A stretch of 64,000 bases of DNA from Shewanella algidipiscicola (GCF_003605125.1 NZ_QPQT01000007.1:1-64000); one strand, 5' to 3'; numbered from the stretch's first letter, positions 29,913 through 39,518 are shown. The notes: a model not told the origin generated them from the sequence alone. Translations and numbers: made by a program.

Positions 29913-30380
29913 TTATGCAGATTTGCGATGCAGCGCTTCTAGTAGTTGATCTTCTAGCTGAAAACGAGTTTCCATGGCATCACCAAGGGATGATAAATCA
30001 TGGTCGAGTTGATACAGAACTTTGTCATCGTCGGCTTCGGTGTACTTGTCACTAAAGTCGAGGGCTAGATCGGTCGTCTCGTTGATCTTTGGCATCACCT
30101 CTTGAGTGAGGTTTTGGCTCGATTGCCCATTGTTGTCACAGGCGCTAACTAGGCGATCATAAACCTCAAAATGACCTTCTGATACGTAATCGACCAACAG
30201 ATCGCAAAATTCTTTAACTGATTGAAAGTTGGGGAGTGATTTATCGTGAGACTCATAGGGAGGCAATCCGGCAACTTGGCAGTAATGGATCAGCAATTTA
30301 CGCCGATGATTGAGCCATTGATCAATCAGTGAATTGGAGCCTCTCCATTTTTGTTCAGCTCTTTCCAATTGCTTTAGCAT
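29913..30380 (-). CDS. rsd: Rsd, anti-sigma-70 factor
   Basis: 155 residues (E. coli Rsd 158), Rsd/AlgQ family. It binds sigma-70 in stationary phase and shifts RNA polymerase to other sigma factors; in E. coli it also stimulates SpoT with HPr. The start MLKQLE, then RGSNSLIDQWL, and the C-terminal GDAMETRFQLEDQLL helix match the family. The frame stays open 96 bases further upstream, but only the ATG at 30380 has a GGGGA ribosome site and gives the family N-terminus. It is convergent with acnB; hemE lies on the other side, divergent. Confidence 0.9.
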   Translation of the reverse strand: MLKQLERAEQKWRGSNSLIDQWLNHRRKLLIHYCQVAGLPPYESHDKSLPNFQSVKEFCDLLVDYVSEGHFEVYDRLVSACDNNGQSSQNLTQEVMPKINETTDLALDFSDKYTEADDDKVLYQLDHDLSSLGDAMETRFQLEDQLLEALHRKSA

Positions 30381-30533
30381 GACATTCCCCATCGATGTTG
30401 TTCTATGCCTTCTAATGTAGGTGACAAACGCAGCTTTGATCAACTCTTTTTTAGCGTAAACAGAGTCAAGCTGCATCTGGTCTAATCTGCTGGTTTTGTC
30501 TGTAAAACGAATGGGTGAGTAATAGGGGGACTG

Positions 30534-30627
30534 AAAATAAAATGCCCAGCGATAGAAATCTATCGCTGGGCGAGTAAAGGTATTGCGGGCTCGATGCGAC
30601 GAGCTTCTTGATTGTTCTTGCTAGCGC
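30534..30627 (-). ncRNA. Candidate ~93-nt small RNA between rsd and hemE
   Basis: Read on the minus strand: a sigma-70 promoter (TTGCGC, 17 bp, TATAAA), then a predicted start near 30627, a single-stranded 5' part, a small hairpin (GCTCG/CGAGC), an A/C/U-rich single-stranded stretch and a strong terminator (13-bp perfect stem GCCCAGCGATAGA, AA/TT loop, then ATTTTATTTTC). No protein gene is read by this promoter before the terminator. This is the layout of an Hfq-type sRNA. I do not recognise it as a named RNA. It could also be a short leader whose reading through feeds rsd. Confidence 0.5.
30544..30571 (-). terminator. Terminator of the candidate small RNA
   Basis: A perfect 13-bp stem (GCCCAGCGATAGA with TCTATCGCTGGGC) with a 2-base loop. 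The T-rich tract is only on the minus-strand side, so it points towards rsd and ends a transcript coming from the hemE side, where no protein gene exists. Confidence 0.8.
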
Positions 30628-30633
30628 AGACTT

Positions 30634-30662
30634 TTTATATCAAAGGCTTTGATGTGGCGCAA
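30634..30662 (-). promoter_or_regulatory. Promoter with a palindromic operator-like site
   Basis: On the minus strand, -35 TTGCGC (30657-30662) and -10 TATAAA (30634-30639) are exactly 17 bp apart. Between and touching the -10 lies ATCAAAGGCTTTGAT (30639-30653), a perfect palindrome with 7-bp arms. A protein bound there would block polymerase. The regulator is unknown. Confidence 0.55.
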
Positions 30663-30853
30663 CGTTTTTCTAACGAATTATGAACCTTTACCCCATAATC
30701 CATCGATAGTCTGGTGTAAAAATAAACAGCTAGACGATAAAAGTATAATCAAGCGGCGTTTGTCACATAAATGTACTGATGGAGGTTACTTTATTCACGT
30801 AAATGCTAAACTACTGTCCCAGCGGAAATCAATAAGCGTAGGAATAGAGCCCC

Positions 30854-31918
30854 ATGGCAGAACTAAAAAATGATCGTTATTTGCGTGCCTTACTAAAACA
30901 ACCTGTCGATAGAACTCCTGTCTGGATGATGCGTCAAGCTGGGCGTTATCTTCCAGAGTACAAAGCTACCCGCGCCGAAGCTGGTGACTTTATGTCTCTT
31001 TGTAAGAACCAAGATCTGGCCTGTGAGGTCACTCTTCAGCCGCTTCGTCGTTACGACTTAGATGCCGCAATCTTATTCTCTGATATTTTGACAGTGCCTG
31101 ATGCTATGGGGCTTGGCCTCTATTTTGAAGCGGGCGAAGGCCCACGTTTCGAGCGTCCTACCGATACCATAGATTCCATTAAAAAGCTGTGCATTCCTGA
31201 TCCAGAAGATGAACTGGGCTATGTGATGAATGCCGTAAGCACGATTCGTCGCGAGCTTAAAGGTGAAGTGCCGCTGATTGGTTTCTCTGGCTCGCCTTGG
31301 ACATTGGCGACCTATATGGTTGAAGGTGGTTCAAGCAAGGCGTTCGAAAAAATTAAAAAAATGGCCTATGAAGAGCCAGCCACACTGCATATGTTGCTCG
31401 ACAAGCTTGCCGATTCAGTCACCTTGTACCTTAATGCGCAAGTGGCTAACGGTGCCCAATCATTGATGATTTTCGATTCGTGGGGAGGTGCATTATCGCA
31501 TCACGCCTACCGTGAATTCTCACTGCGTTACATGCAGAAGATTGTTGATGGACTGACGCGTCATGCCGATGGTCGTCAAGTGCCTGTGACCCTATTCACC
31601 AAAGGTGGTGGCTTGTGGTTAGAAGCGATGGCTGAAACGGGTTGTGACGCGCTAGGTCTTGACTGGACTGTAGATATTGGCGATGCGCGTCGCCGCGTGG
31701 GTGATAAAGTTGCCCTGCAAGGTAACATGGATCCTTCTGTGTTGTATGGTACTCCTGAGCGAATTCATCAAGAAGTGGATCAAATCTTAGCTTCTTACGG
31801 TGAAGGTACTGGCCATGTATTTAACCTTGGTCATGGTATTCACCAACATGTTGATCCTGAGCGTGCTGGTTCATTTATCAAGTCGGTGCATGCACTGTCT
31901 CCTCAATATCATAAGTAG
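30854..31918 (+). CDS. hemE: HemE, uroporphyrinogen decarboxylase
   Basis: 354 residues, as in E. coli. It decarboxylates the four acetate side chains of uroporphyrinogen III to give coproporphyrinogen III in heme synthesis. The signature [15 protein letters not shown] is at residues 22-36, and [13 protein letters not shown] and [10 protein letters not shown] are present. Cytoplasmic, cofactor-free. A TATAAT -10 (30744-30749) lies about 100 bases upstream, and AGGAA precedes the ATG. It stands alone with its own terminator. In E. coli rsd, nudC and hemE are neighbours; here rsd is divergent and nudC is absent from the gap. Confidence 0.96.
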   Translation: MAELKNDRYLRALLKQPVDRTPVWMMRQAGRYLPEYKATRAEAGDFMSLCKNQDLACEVTLQPLRRYDLDAAILFSDILTVPDAMGLGLYFEAGEGPRFERPTDTIDSIKKLCIPDPEDELGYVMNAVSTIRRELKGEVPLIGFSGSPWTLATYMVEGGSSKAFEKIKKMAYEEPATLHMLLDKLADSVTLYLNAQVANGAQSLMIFDSWGGALSHHAYREFSLRYMQKIVDGLTRHADGRQVPVTLFTKGGGLWLEAMAETGCDALGLDWTVDIGDARRRVGDKVALQGNMDPSVLYGTPERIHQEVDQILASYGEGTGHVFNLGHGIHQHVDPERAGSFIKSVHALSPQYHK

Positions 31919-31942
31919 TCAGTACTTGTGATGAGTCTGATT

Positions 31943-31969
31943 AAAAAGCCCGTTTAACGGGCTTTTTTT
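31943..31969 (+). terminator. hemE intrinsic terminator
   Basis: AAAAAGCCCGTT pairs with AACGGGCTTTTT; T-tract of seven follows. Confidence 0.92.
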
Positions 31970-32246
31970 GATCTTATGGCGCGATAGAGAGATACAAAGG
32001 TATGTAGCTGGATGGGGCGCTTGGCGGATAAGCTTCATCTGTTCAGCTAGTTAGCGGCGAGATACATCATTTAATGCAACAGTTCTTACCAATATGGTCG
32101 CTTTGAGTATACGGTTGCCGTGAGTATATTTGGCGTGACTAATATAAAAATATAAAAGCTATTTAATCCTTTAGCTAAATAGAGTATTTTGCTTGCCGCA
32201 TATGTATTGATGCGAATATGAATTAACACAGGATGGCTGTAGATAG
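31970..32246. other. Leader/promoter region of the GGDEF/EAL gene
   Basis: A/T-rich towards the gene (ATATAAAAATATAAAAGC near 32140-32157), with a GAGTATA-N10-GAGTATA direct repeat near 32107-32131. No gene seen. Confidence 0.4.
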
Positions 32247-34850
32247 ATGCGTATTAGCAAAAAATTAGTGATTTTTGTTGTCGGATTTTGCTTGCCAGCC
32301 ATGATTGCGATCACATTCTCCCTTAATCTGTGGTTCGACAACCGCGTCGAGCAGCTTAAACACGCCTCTATCGATGGTGAATTCGATAATATTGCCAGTC
32401 TAATCGATACTGAGCTTGAGCGTTTGGCGTTATTTACTCAGATATACGGTGTGCCCATTTCGGCATTAGATCGCCCCAGTCGTCAGCGTTTTGAGCAAGC
32501 TTGGCTCAATAGCGGATTAGCCGAGCATCGCAGTCTATTTTATTTGGATCAGGATAAAGATAAAGTAACCGCCTTCGCCTCCAGTGGCGGAGCCATAAAT
32601 CACTTCGACTCCGGCAAATTACCCGTCTCATTGTTCGCATTAACTCAAGCTAAAACGGGCTTTTACCTGCAAGGGGATAAGGGCTTTATTATCAGTGTTG
32701 CCCCTGTTGATCCTAGCTTATCTATCGTCTTTGTCAGAGGGGTTGATGTTAGCCTGTTAAATCGCTATCAAGTTAATAATGCCTTGAGTCACTTGCAACT
32801 TGGTCGTGGCAAAGCCACGGGCCTTATACCCAACTATGCCGCCCTGTCACATCAACTGAACGTGCCTAGCCTGCTTGACGATGAAGCGCTGCATCTGTCG
32901 ATAACTCTTTCCGATAGTGTCTTTAACGATATTCATCAACCACCGACCCAGATGCTTTATGGGGTCATCGGCCTGAGTGGCTTATTGCTGTTTTTGGGGT
33001 TTTTATGGCTTAGGGTGGGATTGGTGAGTCCTTTTAGGCAGTTGTTGACTGAATTAGCCAGTATCGATCCTGAGGCCAAGACTTATGAGCCAATACGAGG
33101 TGAAGGCTGTGAAGAGTTGGCTGGCATCGCCGAACAAGTGAATCATTTGATGGCACGTATCTTCCAGCAAAAAGAGCGCTCAAAAACCACCTTAGAGGCG
33201 ATTGCCGAAGCGGTGATCCTCACCGATGTATCAGCCAAGGTTATCTACCTCAATCCTCAGGCTGAGCGTTTACTGCAGTGTGAGTCTAATACGGCGGTGG
33301 GCGAGAGTATCGAGCGACTGTTTAAGTTTGATAAGCAGATTAACCAAACCTTGTTTACTTTAATGCGAAGTGGCGTGAGTCAGCCCTTATTAAGTAAGGT
33401 TAAATGTTGTAATGATAATAGTAAGATTATGGAGCGCAGCATCAACAATTTGCGTGATCCACACAACCAGGTGATTGGCAGTGTGATTGTGCTGAGGGAT
33501 ATCACTCAAGAGGAGTTACTGAAACATCAATTAAGACGTAAGGCTAATTTTGATGGTATCACTTCGTTATTAAACCGTAGCGCCTTTGAAGAACGCGTAG
33601 TGAGTTTTGCCGCCGATGCAAAGATACTGGCAATGTGTTATTTCGATCTCGAACAATTTAAGTTGATCAACGATTCTTGTGGTCATAGCCAAGGCGATGT
33701 GATGCTTAATAGAGTCGCTAAAGCGATACAATCGAGTCTGACAGGGAATGTGTTAGTCGCTCGTCTGGGTGGCGACGAGTTTGGTTTAGCCCTTAAAGAC
33801 AACACCCTGTTGCAGGTTGCCCAGCAAGTGAAACGCATTATGGATAATGTGGTCAAGTTGGTCATGGAGCACCAAGGATGCCAATACCGCGTAGGAATGA
33901 GTGCAGGGGTTGCGGTGGCGCGTTCGCCCTATATTTTACCGCTTGAGTTGCTCAAAGATGCCGATATTGCCTGTATTGCCGCTAAACGTAAGGGGAGTAA
34001 TCAGGTGCATTTTTATGACAATAAAGACAAAGAGTTAACCTATCAGCGTAATGCACCCAAATGGGCGGTGAGAATTGCGCAGGCGATAGAACGTAATGAG
34101 TTAATTCTCTATTATCAGTCGATTAAAGGCATTAGTGGCAACGGCCAACATAAGCGCATGGAGATCCTACTGCGGATCCAAGAGCCCTGTGGGCGGATCT
34201 TGCCGCCTGCGCAATTTATTGAGGCTGCTGAGCGCTTTAAGCTAATGACTGAGGTTGATAAAGAGGTGATCCGCAAAACTTTCTTGTGGTTGTCTTCTCA
34301 TCCAGAGCTATGGCCCGACCATAGTTTATCGATTAATTTATCGGGTAATAGCTTAGGCGCCGAAGGCATGGTCGATTATATCATCGCTCAGTTGCACCAT
34401 TTTGCTATACCTAGCAGTTGCATCTGCTTTGAGATCACAGAAACCAGTGCGATTCAAAATCGCGATCGGGCGATGGAAATGCTGAACCGACTACGTAAAC
34501 AAGGCTTTGCGTTTGCGCTCGACGATTTTGGAACCGGCTTCGCCTCCTATGGTTATCTGCGTGAGCTGCCAGTGAACTATGTAAAAATCGATGGCTGCTT
34601 TATCAAAACGTTGGCTACGAATGCCAAAGATTATGCTATCGTCAAATCGATTCATGATGTGTGTTGCGTAATGGGCATTGAGACGGTCGCCGAGTTTGTC
34701 GAAAATGAAGAGATCATCGAAAGGCTTGAGTCTATCGGCATTAACTATGCGCAAGGTTATGCCATAGGCCGCCCTCAAAGCCTAGATACTTATCTTGACT
34801 CGCGCCCGCAATTACAGCTAATCCAAGAGGCGGCAGCGCAGAACCGTTAA
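32247..34850 (+). CDS. CHASE4-HAMP-PAS-GGDEF-EAL protein, c-di-GMP turnover
   Basis: 867 residues. Membrane spans near 7-27 and 236-256 flank a periplasmic sensor (CHASE4-like). HAMP (about 257-310), PAS (about 315-425), GGDEF (RLGGDEF near 508) and EAL (about 600-855) follow. The GGDEF motif is intact. The EAL signature reads EIL (RMEILLRI near 638), but the glutamate and the later DDFGTG loop and ETVAEFVE block are kept, so phosphodiesterase activity is still plausible. A ribosome site is weak (AGGA 13 bases before the ATG). It stands alone between hemE and a dehydrogenase gene. Confidence 0.9.
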   Translation: MRISKKLVIFVVGFCLPAMIAITFSLNLWFDNRVEQLKHASIDGEFDNIASLIDTELERLALFTQIYGVPISALDRPSRQRFEQAWLNSGLAEHRSLFYLDQDKDKVTAFASSGGAINHFDSGKLPVSLFALTQAKTGFYLQGDKGFIISVAPVDPSLSIVFVRGVDVSLLNRYQVNNALSHLQLGRGKATGLIPNYAALSHQLNVPSLLDDEALHLSITLSDSVFNDIHQPPTQMLYGVIGLSGLLLFLGFLWLRVGLVSPFRQLLTELASIDPEAKTYEPIRGEGCEELAGIAEQVNHLMARIFQQKERSKTTLEAIAEAVILTDVSAKVIYLNPQAERLLQCESNTAVGESIERLFKFDKQINQTLFTLMRSGVSQPLLSKVKCCNDNSKIMERSINNLRDPHNQVIGSVIVLRDITQEELLKHQLRRKANFDGITSLLNRSAFEERVVSFAADAKILAMCYFDLEQFKLINDSCGHSQGDVMLNRVAKAIQSSLTGNVLVARLGGDEFGLALKDNTLLQVAQQVKRIMDNVVKLVMEHQGCQYRVGMSAGVAVARSPYILPLELLKDADIACIAAKRKGSNQVHFYDNKDKELTYQRNAPKWAVRIAQAIERNELILYYQSIKGISGNGQHKRMEILLRIQEPCGRILPPAQFIEAAERFKLMTEVDKEVIRKTFLWLSSHPELWPDHSLSINLSGNSLGAEGMVDYIIAQLHHFAIPSSCICFEITETSAIQNRDRAMEMLNRLRKQGFAFALDDFGTGFASYGYLRELPVNYVKIDGCFIKTLATNAKDYAIVKSIHDVCCVMGIETVAEFVENEEIIERLESIGINYAQGYAIGRPQSLDTYLDSRPQLQLIQEAAAQNR

Positions 34851-34932
34851 GTTGAGATACTTGTGCTTTGCTGCTAACTATGTGAGCTTAAGTCCATGTC
34901 GCTTAAGTGGTTAATTGATAGGGAGTGCGAAG

Positions 34933-35739
34933 ATGCAAGGATTGACAGATAAAGTGGTGATCATTACCGGTGCGTCAGAAGGAATAGGGCGTGCATTGGC
35001 CAAAGCCATGGCACCATTGGGCTGTAAATTAGTATTAACCGCCCGTAATCAAGCCCGGCTGGATTCACTGGTACAAGAGTTAGCTCAGATGAGTCATCAC
35101 ACCCCCTTGGTGATCAGCGCCGATATTAGCTCACCCGACAGTTGCCAACATATCGTCGATAGTGCCATTAGCCATTTTGGTTATCTCGATATCGTGGTTA
35201 ACAATGCGGGCATGACTATGTGGTCGCGCTTCGATGAGTTAGAGGACCTGACCATTCTTGCCAAGCTGATGACGGTCAATTATCTCGGTCCCGCCTATTT
35301 AACCCACAGCGCGTTACCCCATTTAAAAGCCAGCCAAGGGCAAGTGGTGGTGGTCTCTTCTGTGGCAGGTCTCACGGGGGTGCCAACCCGCAGCGGTTAC
35401 AGTGCATCTAAGCATGCGGTGATGGGCTTTTTTGACTCTCTGCGTATTGAGTTAGCCGATGACAATGTGGCAGTGACTGTGATTTGCCCCGACTTTGTGG
35501 TGTCAGAAATCCATAAGCGGGCGCTCGATGGTCAAGGCACACCACTGGGGCGTAGCCCAATGCAGGAGTCTAAAATTATTAGCGCCGAGCAATGTGCGCA
35601 GATGATGTTACCTGCCATTGCTCAGCGTCAGCGCATGATGATCACCTCAATACGTGGTCGACTCGGTCGTTGGCTACGCCTGCTCGCGCCTAAGCTTATC
35701 GACAATATTGCTAAAAAAGCGATCGCCGCGGGCCATTAA
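34933..35739 (+). CDS. Short-chain dehydrogenase/reductase
   Basis: 268 residues. A classical SDR: nucleotide-binding TGASEGIG (about 12-19), NNAG (about 95-98), catalytic Ser (VVSSVAG near 144) and YSASK (Tyr/Lys near 157/161). It resembles the SDRs with a C-terminal membrane-associated tail (GRLGRWLRLLAPKLID). The substrate cannot be told from sequence. A TTG at 34915 extends the frame by six residues, but GGGAG sits 7 bases before the ATG at 34933, so that start is used. Confidence 0.88.
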   Translation: MQGLTDKVVIITGASEGIGRALAKAMAPLGCKLVLTARNQARLDSLVQELAQMSHHTPLVISADISSPDSCQHIVDSAISHFGYLDIVVNNAGMTMWSRFDELEDLTILAKLMTVNYLGPAYLTHSALPHLKASQGQVVVVSSVAGLTGVPTRSGYSASKHAVMGFFDSLRIELADDNVAVTVICPDFVVSEIHKRALDGQGTPLGRSPMQESKIISAEQCAQMMLPAIAQRQRMMITSIRGRLGRWLRLLAPKLIDNIAKKAIAAGH

Positions 35740-35768
35740 CCTTTTCATCGCTCACGTGAGAGAGGGAT

Positions 35769-35996
35769 TTACTCCTGATCGTTTAAATGTTTGATGATGG
35801 CGCGCTCTGCATCGGCTTGGGTAGCGACATCATCGCGTGCGACAACTGGCGTGGTCGACCTTAAGCCGGTCATATCTTCTGCAATGTGTAGCCAGTCTGG
35901 ATGCCAATAAAAGGACGTACCCGCAAGAGTGTTCCAGTGGTGTACGCCAGCTCTTTCGCCATTATAAATAAGATCGCCAATTGAATATGTCATCAT
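35769..35996 (-). CDS. Small conserved-looking protein of unknown function
   Basis: 75 residues beginning MMTYSIGDLIYNGERAGVHH (in part). Trp/His-rich middle (HHWNTLAG, YWHPDWLHIAED) and a charged C-terminal helix. No signal peptide or membrane span. I do not recognise a family. AGGGA lies just before the ATG at 35996; a longer frame from a TTG at 36050 has no ribosome site. It is convergent with the SDR gene and lies downstream of the purD terminator on the same strand. Confidence 0.7.
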   Translation of the reverse strand: MMTYSIGDLIYNGERAGVHHWNTLAGTSFYWHPDWLHIAEDMTGLRSTTPVVARDDVATQADAERAIIKHLNDQE

Positions 35997-36109
35997 TATT
36001 CCCTGATTTAGTTTAAAACTCTCGAGTGAATATAGTGCACTTGGTAACAATATGCATGTGTGAACTAATTCACGTTTGTTAATTGTTTATCGGTGAATGA
36101 GTGGATAAT

Positions 36110-36135
36110 AAAAAACCGGCCATGGCCGGTTTTTT
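36110..36135 (-). terminator. purD intrinsic terminator
   Basis: A fully palindromic hairpin, AAAACCGGCCATGGCCGGTT with A and T tracts on both sides, directly after the purD stop. Confidence 0.9.
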
Positions 36136-36152
36136 AGCATACTAACTTACTG

Positions 36153-37445
36153 TTAGCTTTCGCGAGCGATGGCGCGGTAAGCGATATCGGTACGAAAATA
36201 CACATCGTCCCAATGGATGGTATCCACTAAGGCGTATGCAGCACGCTGTGCCTCGGTGACAGTATTGCCCAGTGCGGTAGCGCATAGGACGCGCCCCCCA
36301 TTGGTGACCACTTTACCCTCTCGCATGCAAGTGCCAGCATGGAACACTTTGGCGTTATTATCGCCAAGGCTTAAGCCTTCAATGACGTCATGCTTACGGT
36401 ACGCATCGGGGTAACCGCCGGCAGCCATGACGACGCCAACGGCGGCGCGCGCGTCAAACTCTGCGGTCACGGTATCGAGTTCACCACGGGTAGCGGCTAA
36501 GCAAAGCTCAACTAAATCTGATTTAAGGCGCATCATGATAGGTTGAGTTTCTGGGTCGCCAAAACGGCAGTTGTATTCAAGCACCTTAGCGCTACCGTCG
36601 GGTGAGATCATCAGGCCTGCGTAAAGGAAACCAGTGTAAACATTGCCTTCAGCGGCCATGCCATCAACAGTTGGGCGGATAACATTAGCGATTGTCCAGT
36701 CGTGCACCGCTTGGGTCACCACTGGCGCGGGAGAATAGGCACCCATACCGCCAGTATTCGGGCCATTATCGCCATTGTCACGGGCTTTATGATCTTGACT
36801 GGTGGCCATAGCCAGAATGTTTTGCCCATCGACCATCACGATAAAGCTGGCTTCTTCACCCTGTAAAAACTCTTCGATAACGACACGTGAGCCTGCTTCG
36901 CCAAACATGTTGCCTGCGAGCATATCTTCAATGGCGGCATCGGCTTCGTTTTGGTCTTGGGCGATAATCACCCCTTTACCCGCTGCTAAGCCATCGGCCT
37001 TGATGACGATAGGGTAGCCAGTATTGGCGGTGACGTCAGCTACATACGCTTTGGCTGGCTCAATCTCGGTAAAGTTGGCATAAGCCGCAGTTGGAATGTT
37101 GTGGCGGGCTAAGAAATCTTTAGTGAAGGCTTTTGATGATTCGAGCTGCGCTGCGCCTTTCGTGGGGCCAAAAATAGCTAAACCCGCTTCGTTAAAGGCA
37201 TCGACAACCCCCAAAGACAAGGGCACTTCTGGGCCAACGATAGTGAGCTCAATGTTATTGGACTGAGCAAACTCAACTAATGCGTTAATCTCTTCAACGT
37301 TAATGGCGACGTTTTCTAGTTTAGGCTCTAAAGCCGTGCCTGCGTTACCTGGTGCAACGAAGATGGTGTCAACGTGTGCTGATTGAGCGGCTTTCCACGC
37401 TAATGCATGTTCACGTCCGCCGCCACCAATAATTAATACTTTCAT
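36153..37445 (-). CDS. purD: PurD, phosphoribosylamine-glycine ligase
   Basis: 430 residues (E. coli 429). It joins glycine to phosphoribosylamine with ATP, the second step of purine synthesis. N-terminal GGGGREHAL (about 7-15), ATP-grasp blocks IKADGLAAGKGV and the GARK signature variant RFGDPETQ are seen. The frame continues 16 codons upstream to 37493, but AAGG at 7-base spacing supports the ATG at 37445, which also gives the family start MKVLIIGGGG. It is the second gene of a purH-purD operon. Confidence 0.95.
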   Translation of the reverse strand: MKVLIIGGGGREHALAWKAAQSAHVDTIFVAPGNAGTALEPKLENVAINVEEINALVEFAQSNNIELTIVGPEVPLSLGVVDAFNEAGLAIFGPTKGAAQLESSKAFTKDFLARHNIPTAAYANFTEIEPAKAYVADVTANTGYPIVIKADGLAAGKGVIIAQDQNEADAAIEDMLAGNMFGEAGSRVVIEEFLQGEEASFIVMVDGQNILAMATSQDHKARDNGDNGPNTGGMGAYSPAPVVTQAVHDWTIANVIRPTVDGMAAEGNVYTGFLYAGLMISPDGSAKVLEYNCRFGDPETQPIMMRLKSDLVELCLAATRGELDTVTAEFDARAAVGVVMAAGGYPDAYRKHDVIEGLSLGDNNAKVFHAGTCMREGKVVTNGGRVLCATALGNTVTEAQRAAYALVDTIHWDDVYFRTDIAYRAIARES

Positions 37446-37487
37446 GTTCTTACCTTTTATAGCTGCGCCATTTCCCTTCTCTGTATC

Positions 37488-37537
37488 AAGCATGCCTGTG
37501 TATAGGTATATTCTTACCTATAACACTGCGCATGCTT
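37488..37537. repeat. Long imperfect hairpin between purH and purD
   Basis: About 50 bases fold into one hairpin: AAGCATGC/GCATGCTT at the base, GTGT/ACAC, then ATAGGTA/TACCTAT around TATTCT, with a small internal loop. There is no T-tract. It may be an mRNA processing or stability element that sets purH/purD ratios. Confidence 0.65.
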
Positions 37538-37629
37538 TGACCTAGAGAAAATGGTTTGCGCTAAACGTTAAAAATGAATGTGGTTAATCCGCGAATTAAG
37601 TCGTTTTTAACTTACTTCGCGCCAACAAA

Positions 37630-39219
37630 TTAATGACGGAAGTGACGCATACCTGTAAATACCATCGCCATGCCGTGCTCATCGGCCGCTTGGATGATCT
37701 CTTCGTCACGAATCGATCCGCCTGGCTGGATGATACAGCTGATCCCCGCGGCCGCTGCGGCATCAATACCATCGCGGAAGGGGAAAAACGCATCCGATGC
37801 CATGACCGAGCCTACCACTTCGAGGTTTTCGTCGGCGGCTTTAATGCCTGCCACTTTGGCACTGTAGACACGGCTCATTTGGCCGGCGCCGACGCCAATG
37901 GTCATGCTGTTCTTGGCGTAGACAATGGCGTTCGATTTAACAAACTTAGCCACTTTCCAGCAGAACATGAGATCTTTCATCTCCGCTTCGGTCGGCTGAC
38001 GCTTCGAGACCACTTTAACATCGGCTTGGCTAACCATGCCTTGGTCACGATCTTGCAGCAGCAAGCCACCGTTGACACGCTTGTAGTCTAGGCTGGTGGT
38101 CTTAGTGTTCCACTGGCCGCACTCTAGCAGGCGCACATTGGCTTTAGCGGCAACGACGTCGCGGGCGGCTTGGCTCACACTTGGGGCGATAATCACTTCC
38201 ACAAACTGGCGCTCAACGATCGCGCTAGCGGTGGCGGCGTCAAGCTCACCATTAAAGGCGATGATGCCACCAAAGGCTGAGGTGGGGTCGGTTTGATACG
38301 CGCGGTTATAAGCATCGAGCAGATCGCTACCAATCGCCACTCCGCATGGGTTAGCGTGCTTAACGATAACGCAGGCGGGCTCGTCAAACTCTTTCACGCA
38401 CTCAAGTGCCGCGTCGGTGTCTGCGATATTGTTGTACGACAGCGCCTTACCTTGTAGCTGTACTGCGCTAGCGACTGAGGCTTCATCGATATTCAGATCC
38501 ACATAGAACGCCGCGCTCTGATGGCTGTTTTCACCGTAGCGAAGATCTTGTTTCTTCAGCAGTTGGGTGTTGTAAGTGCGCGGGAACTTAGAGTCAGCGT
38601 GGCATTCATCTGTGCTGTGTGCAGGTACCATAGTACCGAAGTAGTTGGCAATCATGCCGTCATAGGCCGCGGTGTGCTCAAATGCGGCGATGGCCAAATC
38701 GAAACGGGTTTCAAGCGTGGTGCTACCGTTATTGGCTTGCATCTCGGCAATCACGCGGTCGTAGTCGCACGCGTTGACAACAATAGTGGTGTCTTTGTGG
38801 TTTTTAGCGGTCGAGCGCACCATGGTGGGGCCGCCAATATCGATGTTTTCTACCGCATCGGCTAGGGTGCAGCCTGCTTGGGCAACGGTGTTGGCAAAGG
38901 GGTAGAGGTTAACGGCAACTAAGTCGATTGGCTTGATGGCATTTTGTTCCATGACCAGCTCATCGATACCACGGCGTGCTAAGATGCCGCCGTGCACTTT
39001 GGGGTGCAAGGTTTTTACGCGCCCGTCCATGATCTCTGGGTGACCTGTGTAGTCGGAGACCTCAATGACAGGCACACCGTTGTCTGCCAGAAGGGCAGCG
39101 GTACCGCCAGTAGAGAGCAGCTCAACACCTTGAGCATGCAAGGCTTTTGCAAACTCGAGAATTCCGGTTTTATCAGAAACGCTTAACAGCGCGCGACGAA
39201 TAGGTCTGGCATTATTCAT
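37630..39219 (-). CDS. purH: PurH, AICAR formyltransferase / IMP cyclohydrolase
   Basis: 529 residues, the same as E. coli. The bifunctional enzyme performs the last two steps of IMP synthesis. The N-terminal cyclohydrolase (MGS-like) domain covers about 1-195 ([13 protein letters not shown]-type [21 protein letters not shown]); the transformylase domain follows with LRYGENSHQ near 230 and KHANPCG near 290. First gene of purH-purD, 184 bases ahead of the purD start. The ~300 bases upstream show no clear PurR box. Confidence 0.97.
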   Translation of the reverse strand: MNNARPIRRALLSVSDKTGILEFAKALHAQGVELLSTGGTAALLADNGVPVIEVSDYTGHPEIMDGRVKTLHPKVHGGILARRGIDELVMEQNAIKPIDLVAVNLYPFANTVAQAGCTLADAVENIDIGGPTMVRSTAKNHKDTTIVVNACDYDRVIAEMQANNGSTTLETRFDLAIAAFEHTAAYDGMIANYFGTMVPAHSTDECHADSKFPRTYNTQLLKKQDLRYGENSHQSAAFYVDLNIDEASVASAVQLQGKALSYNNIADTDAALECVKEFDEPACVIVKHANPCGVAIGSDLLDAYNRAYQTDPTSAFGGIIAFNGELDAATASAIVERQFVEVIIAPSVSQAARDVVAAKANVRLLECGQWNTKTTSLDYKRVNGGLLLQDRDQGMVSQADVKVVSKRQPTEAEMKDLMFCWKVAKFVKSNAIVYAKNSMTIGVGAGQMSRVYSAKVAGIKAADENLEVVGSVMASDAFFPFRDGIDAAAAAGISCIIQPGGSIRDEEIIQAADEHGMAMVFTGMRHFRH

Positions 39220-39446
39220 TTTGGGTACAGGGTCCAGTAGTTATTTTTAAGGATCTTTCGGAAAACATTACAGTGCCTTAGTTAGTGCCTTGCTCTGCTT
39301 TCCAAAAGTCCCTCAATCTATTGTTACTGTCCATCGCGGCGCGCGTATTTTATCGTAAAACGCTGTGCCATGCTGTTTTTTTCTGCACGATTTCACAATA
39401 CGCCTAAGCGAACAAGCATCTTGACTGTAAATCCGCATAATAACCC
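39220..39446. other. purH-zntR divergent intergenic region
   Basis: Carries the purH promoter region on the minus strand. I see no match to the PurR consensus, riboswitch or small gene. Confidence 0.4.
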
Positions 39447-39478
39447 TTGACCTTAGATTTAACTCTAAGGTTTATACT
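39447..39478 (+). promoter_or_regulatory. MerR-type metal-responsive promoter
   Basis: -35 TTGACC and -10 TATACT are separated by 20 bp instead of 17, the elongated spacing that MerR-family activators need. The spacer holds the dyad CCTTAGA-N6-TCTAAGG (39451-39470). This is the expected operator of the regulator gene that starts 41 bases downstream, so the regulator likely controls its own operon. Confidence 0.85.
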
Positions 39479-39518
39479 TAGTGCCATCGACAATGATGCC
39501 AACGTGTTTGGGTGAGTT

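Noticed and set aside
30649..30873. A 74-codon frame before hemE
   Set aside because: It overlaps the small RNA promoter and the start of hemE, with no family likeness.
39220..39446. PurR box before purH
   Set aside because: No match to ACGCAAACGTTTGCGT could be found by eye.
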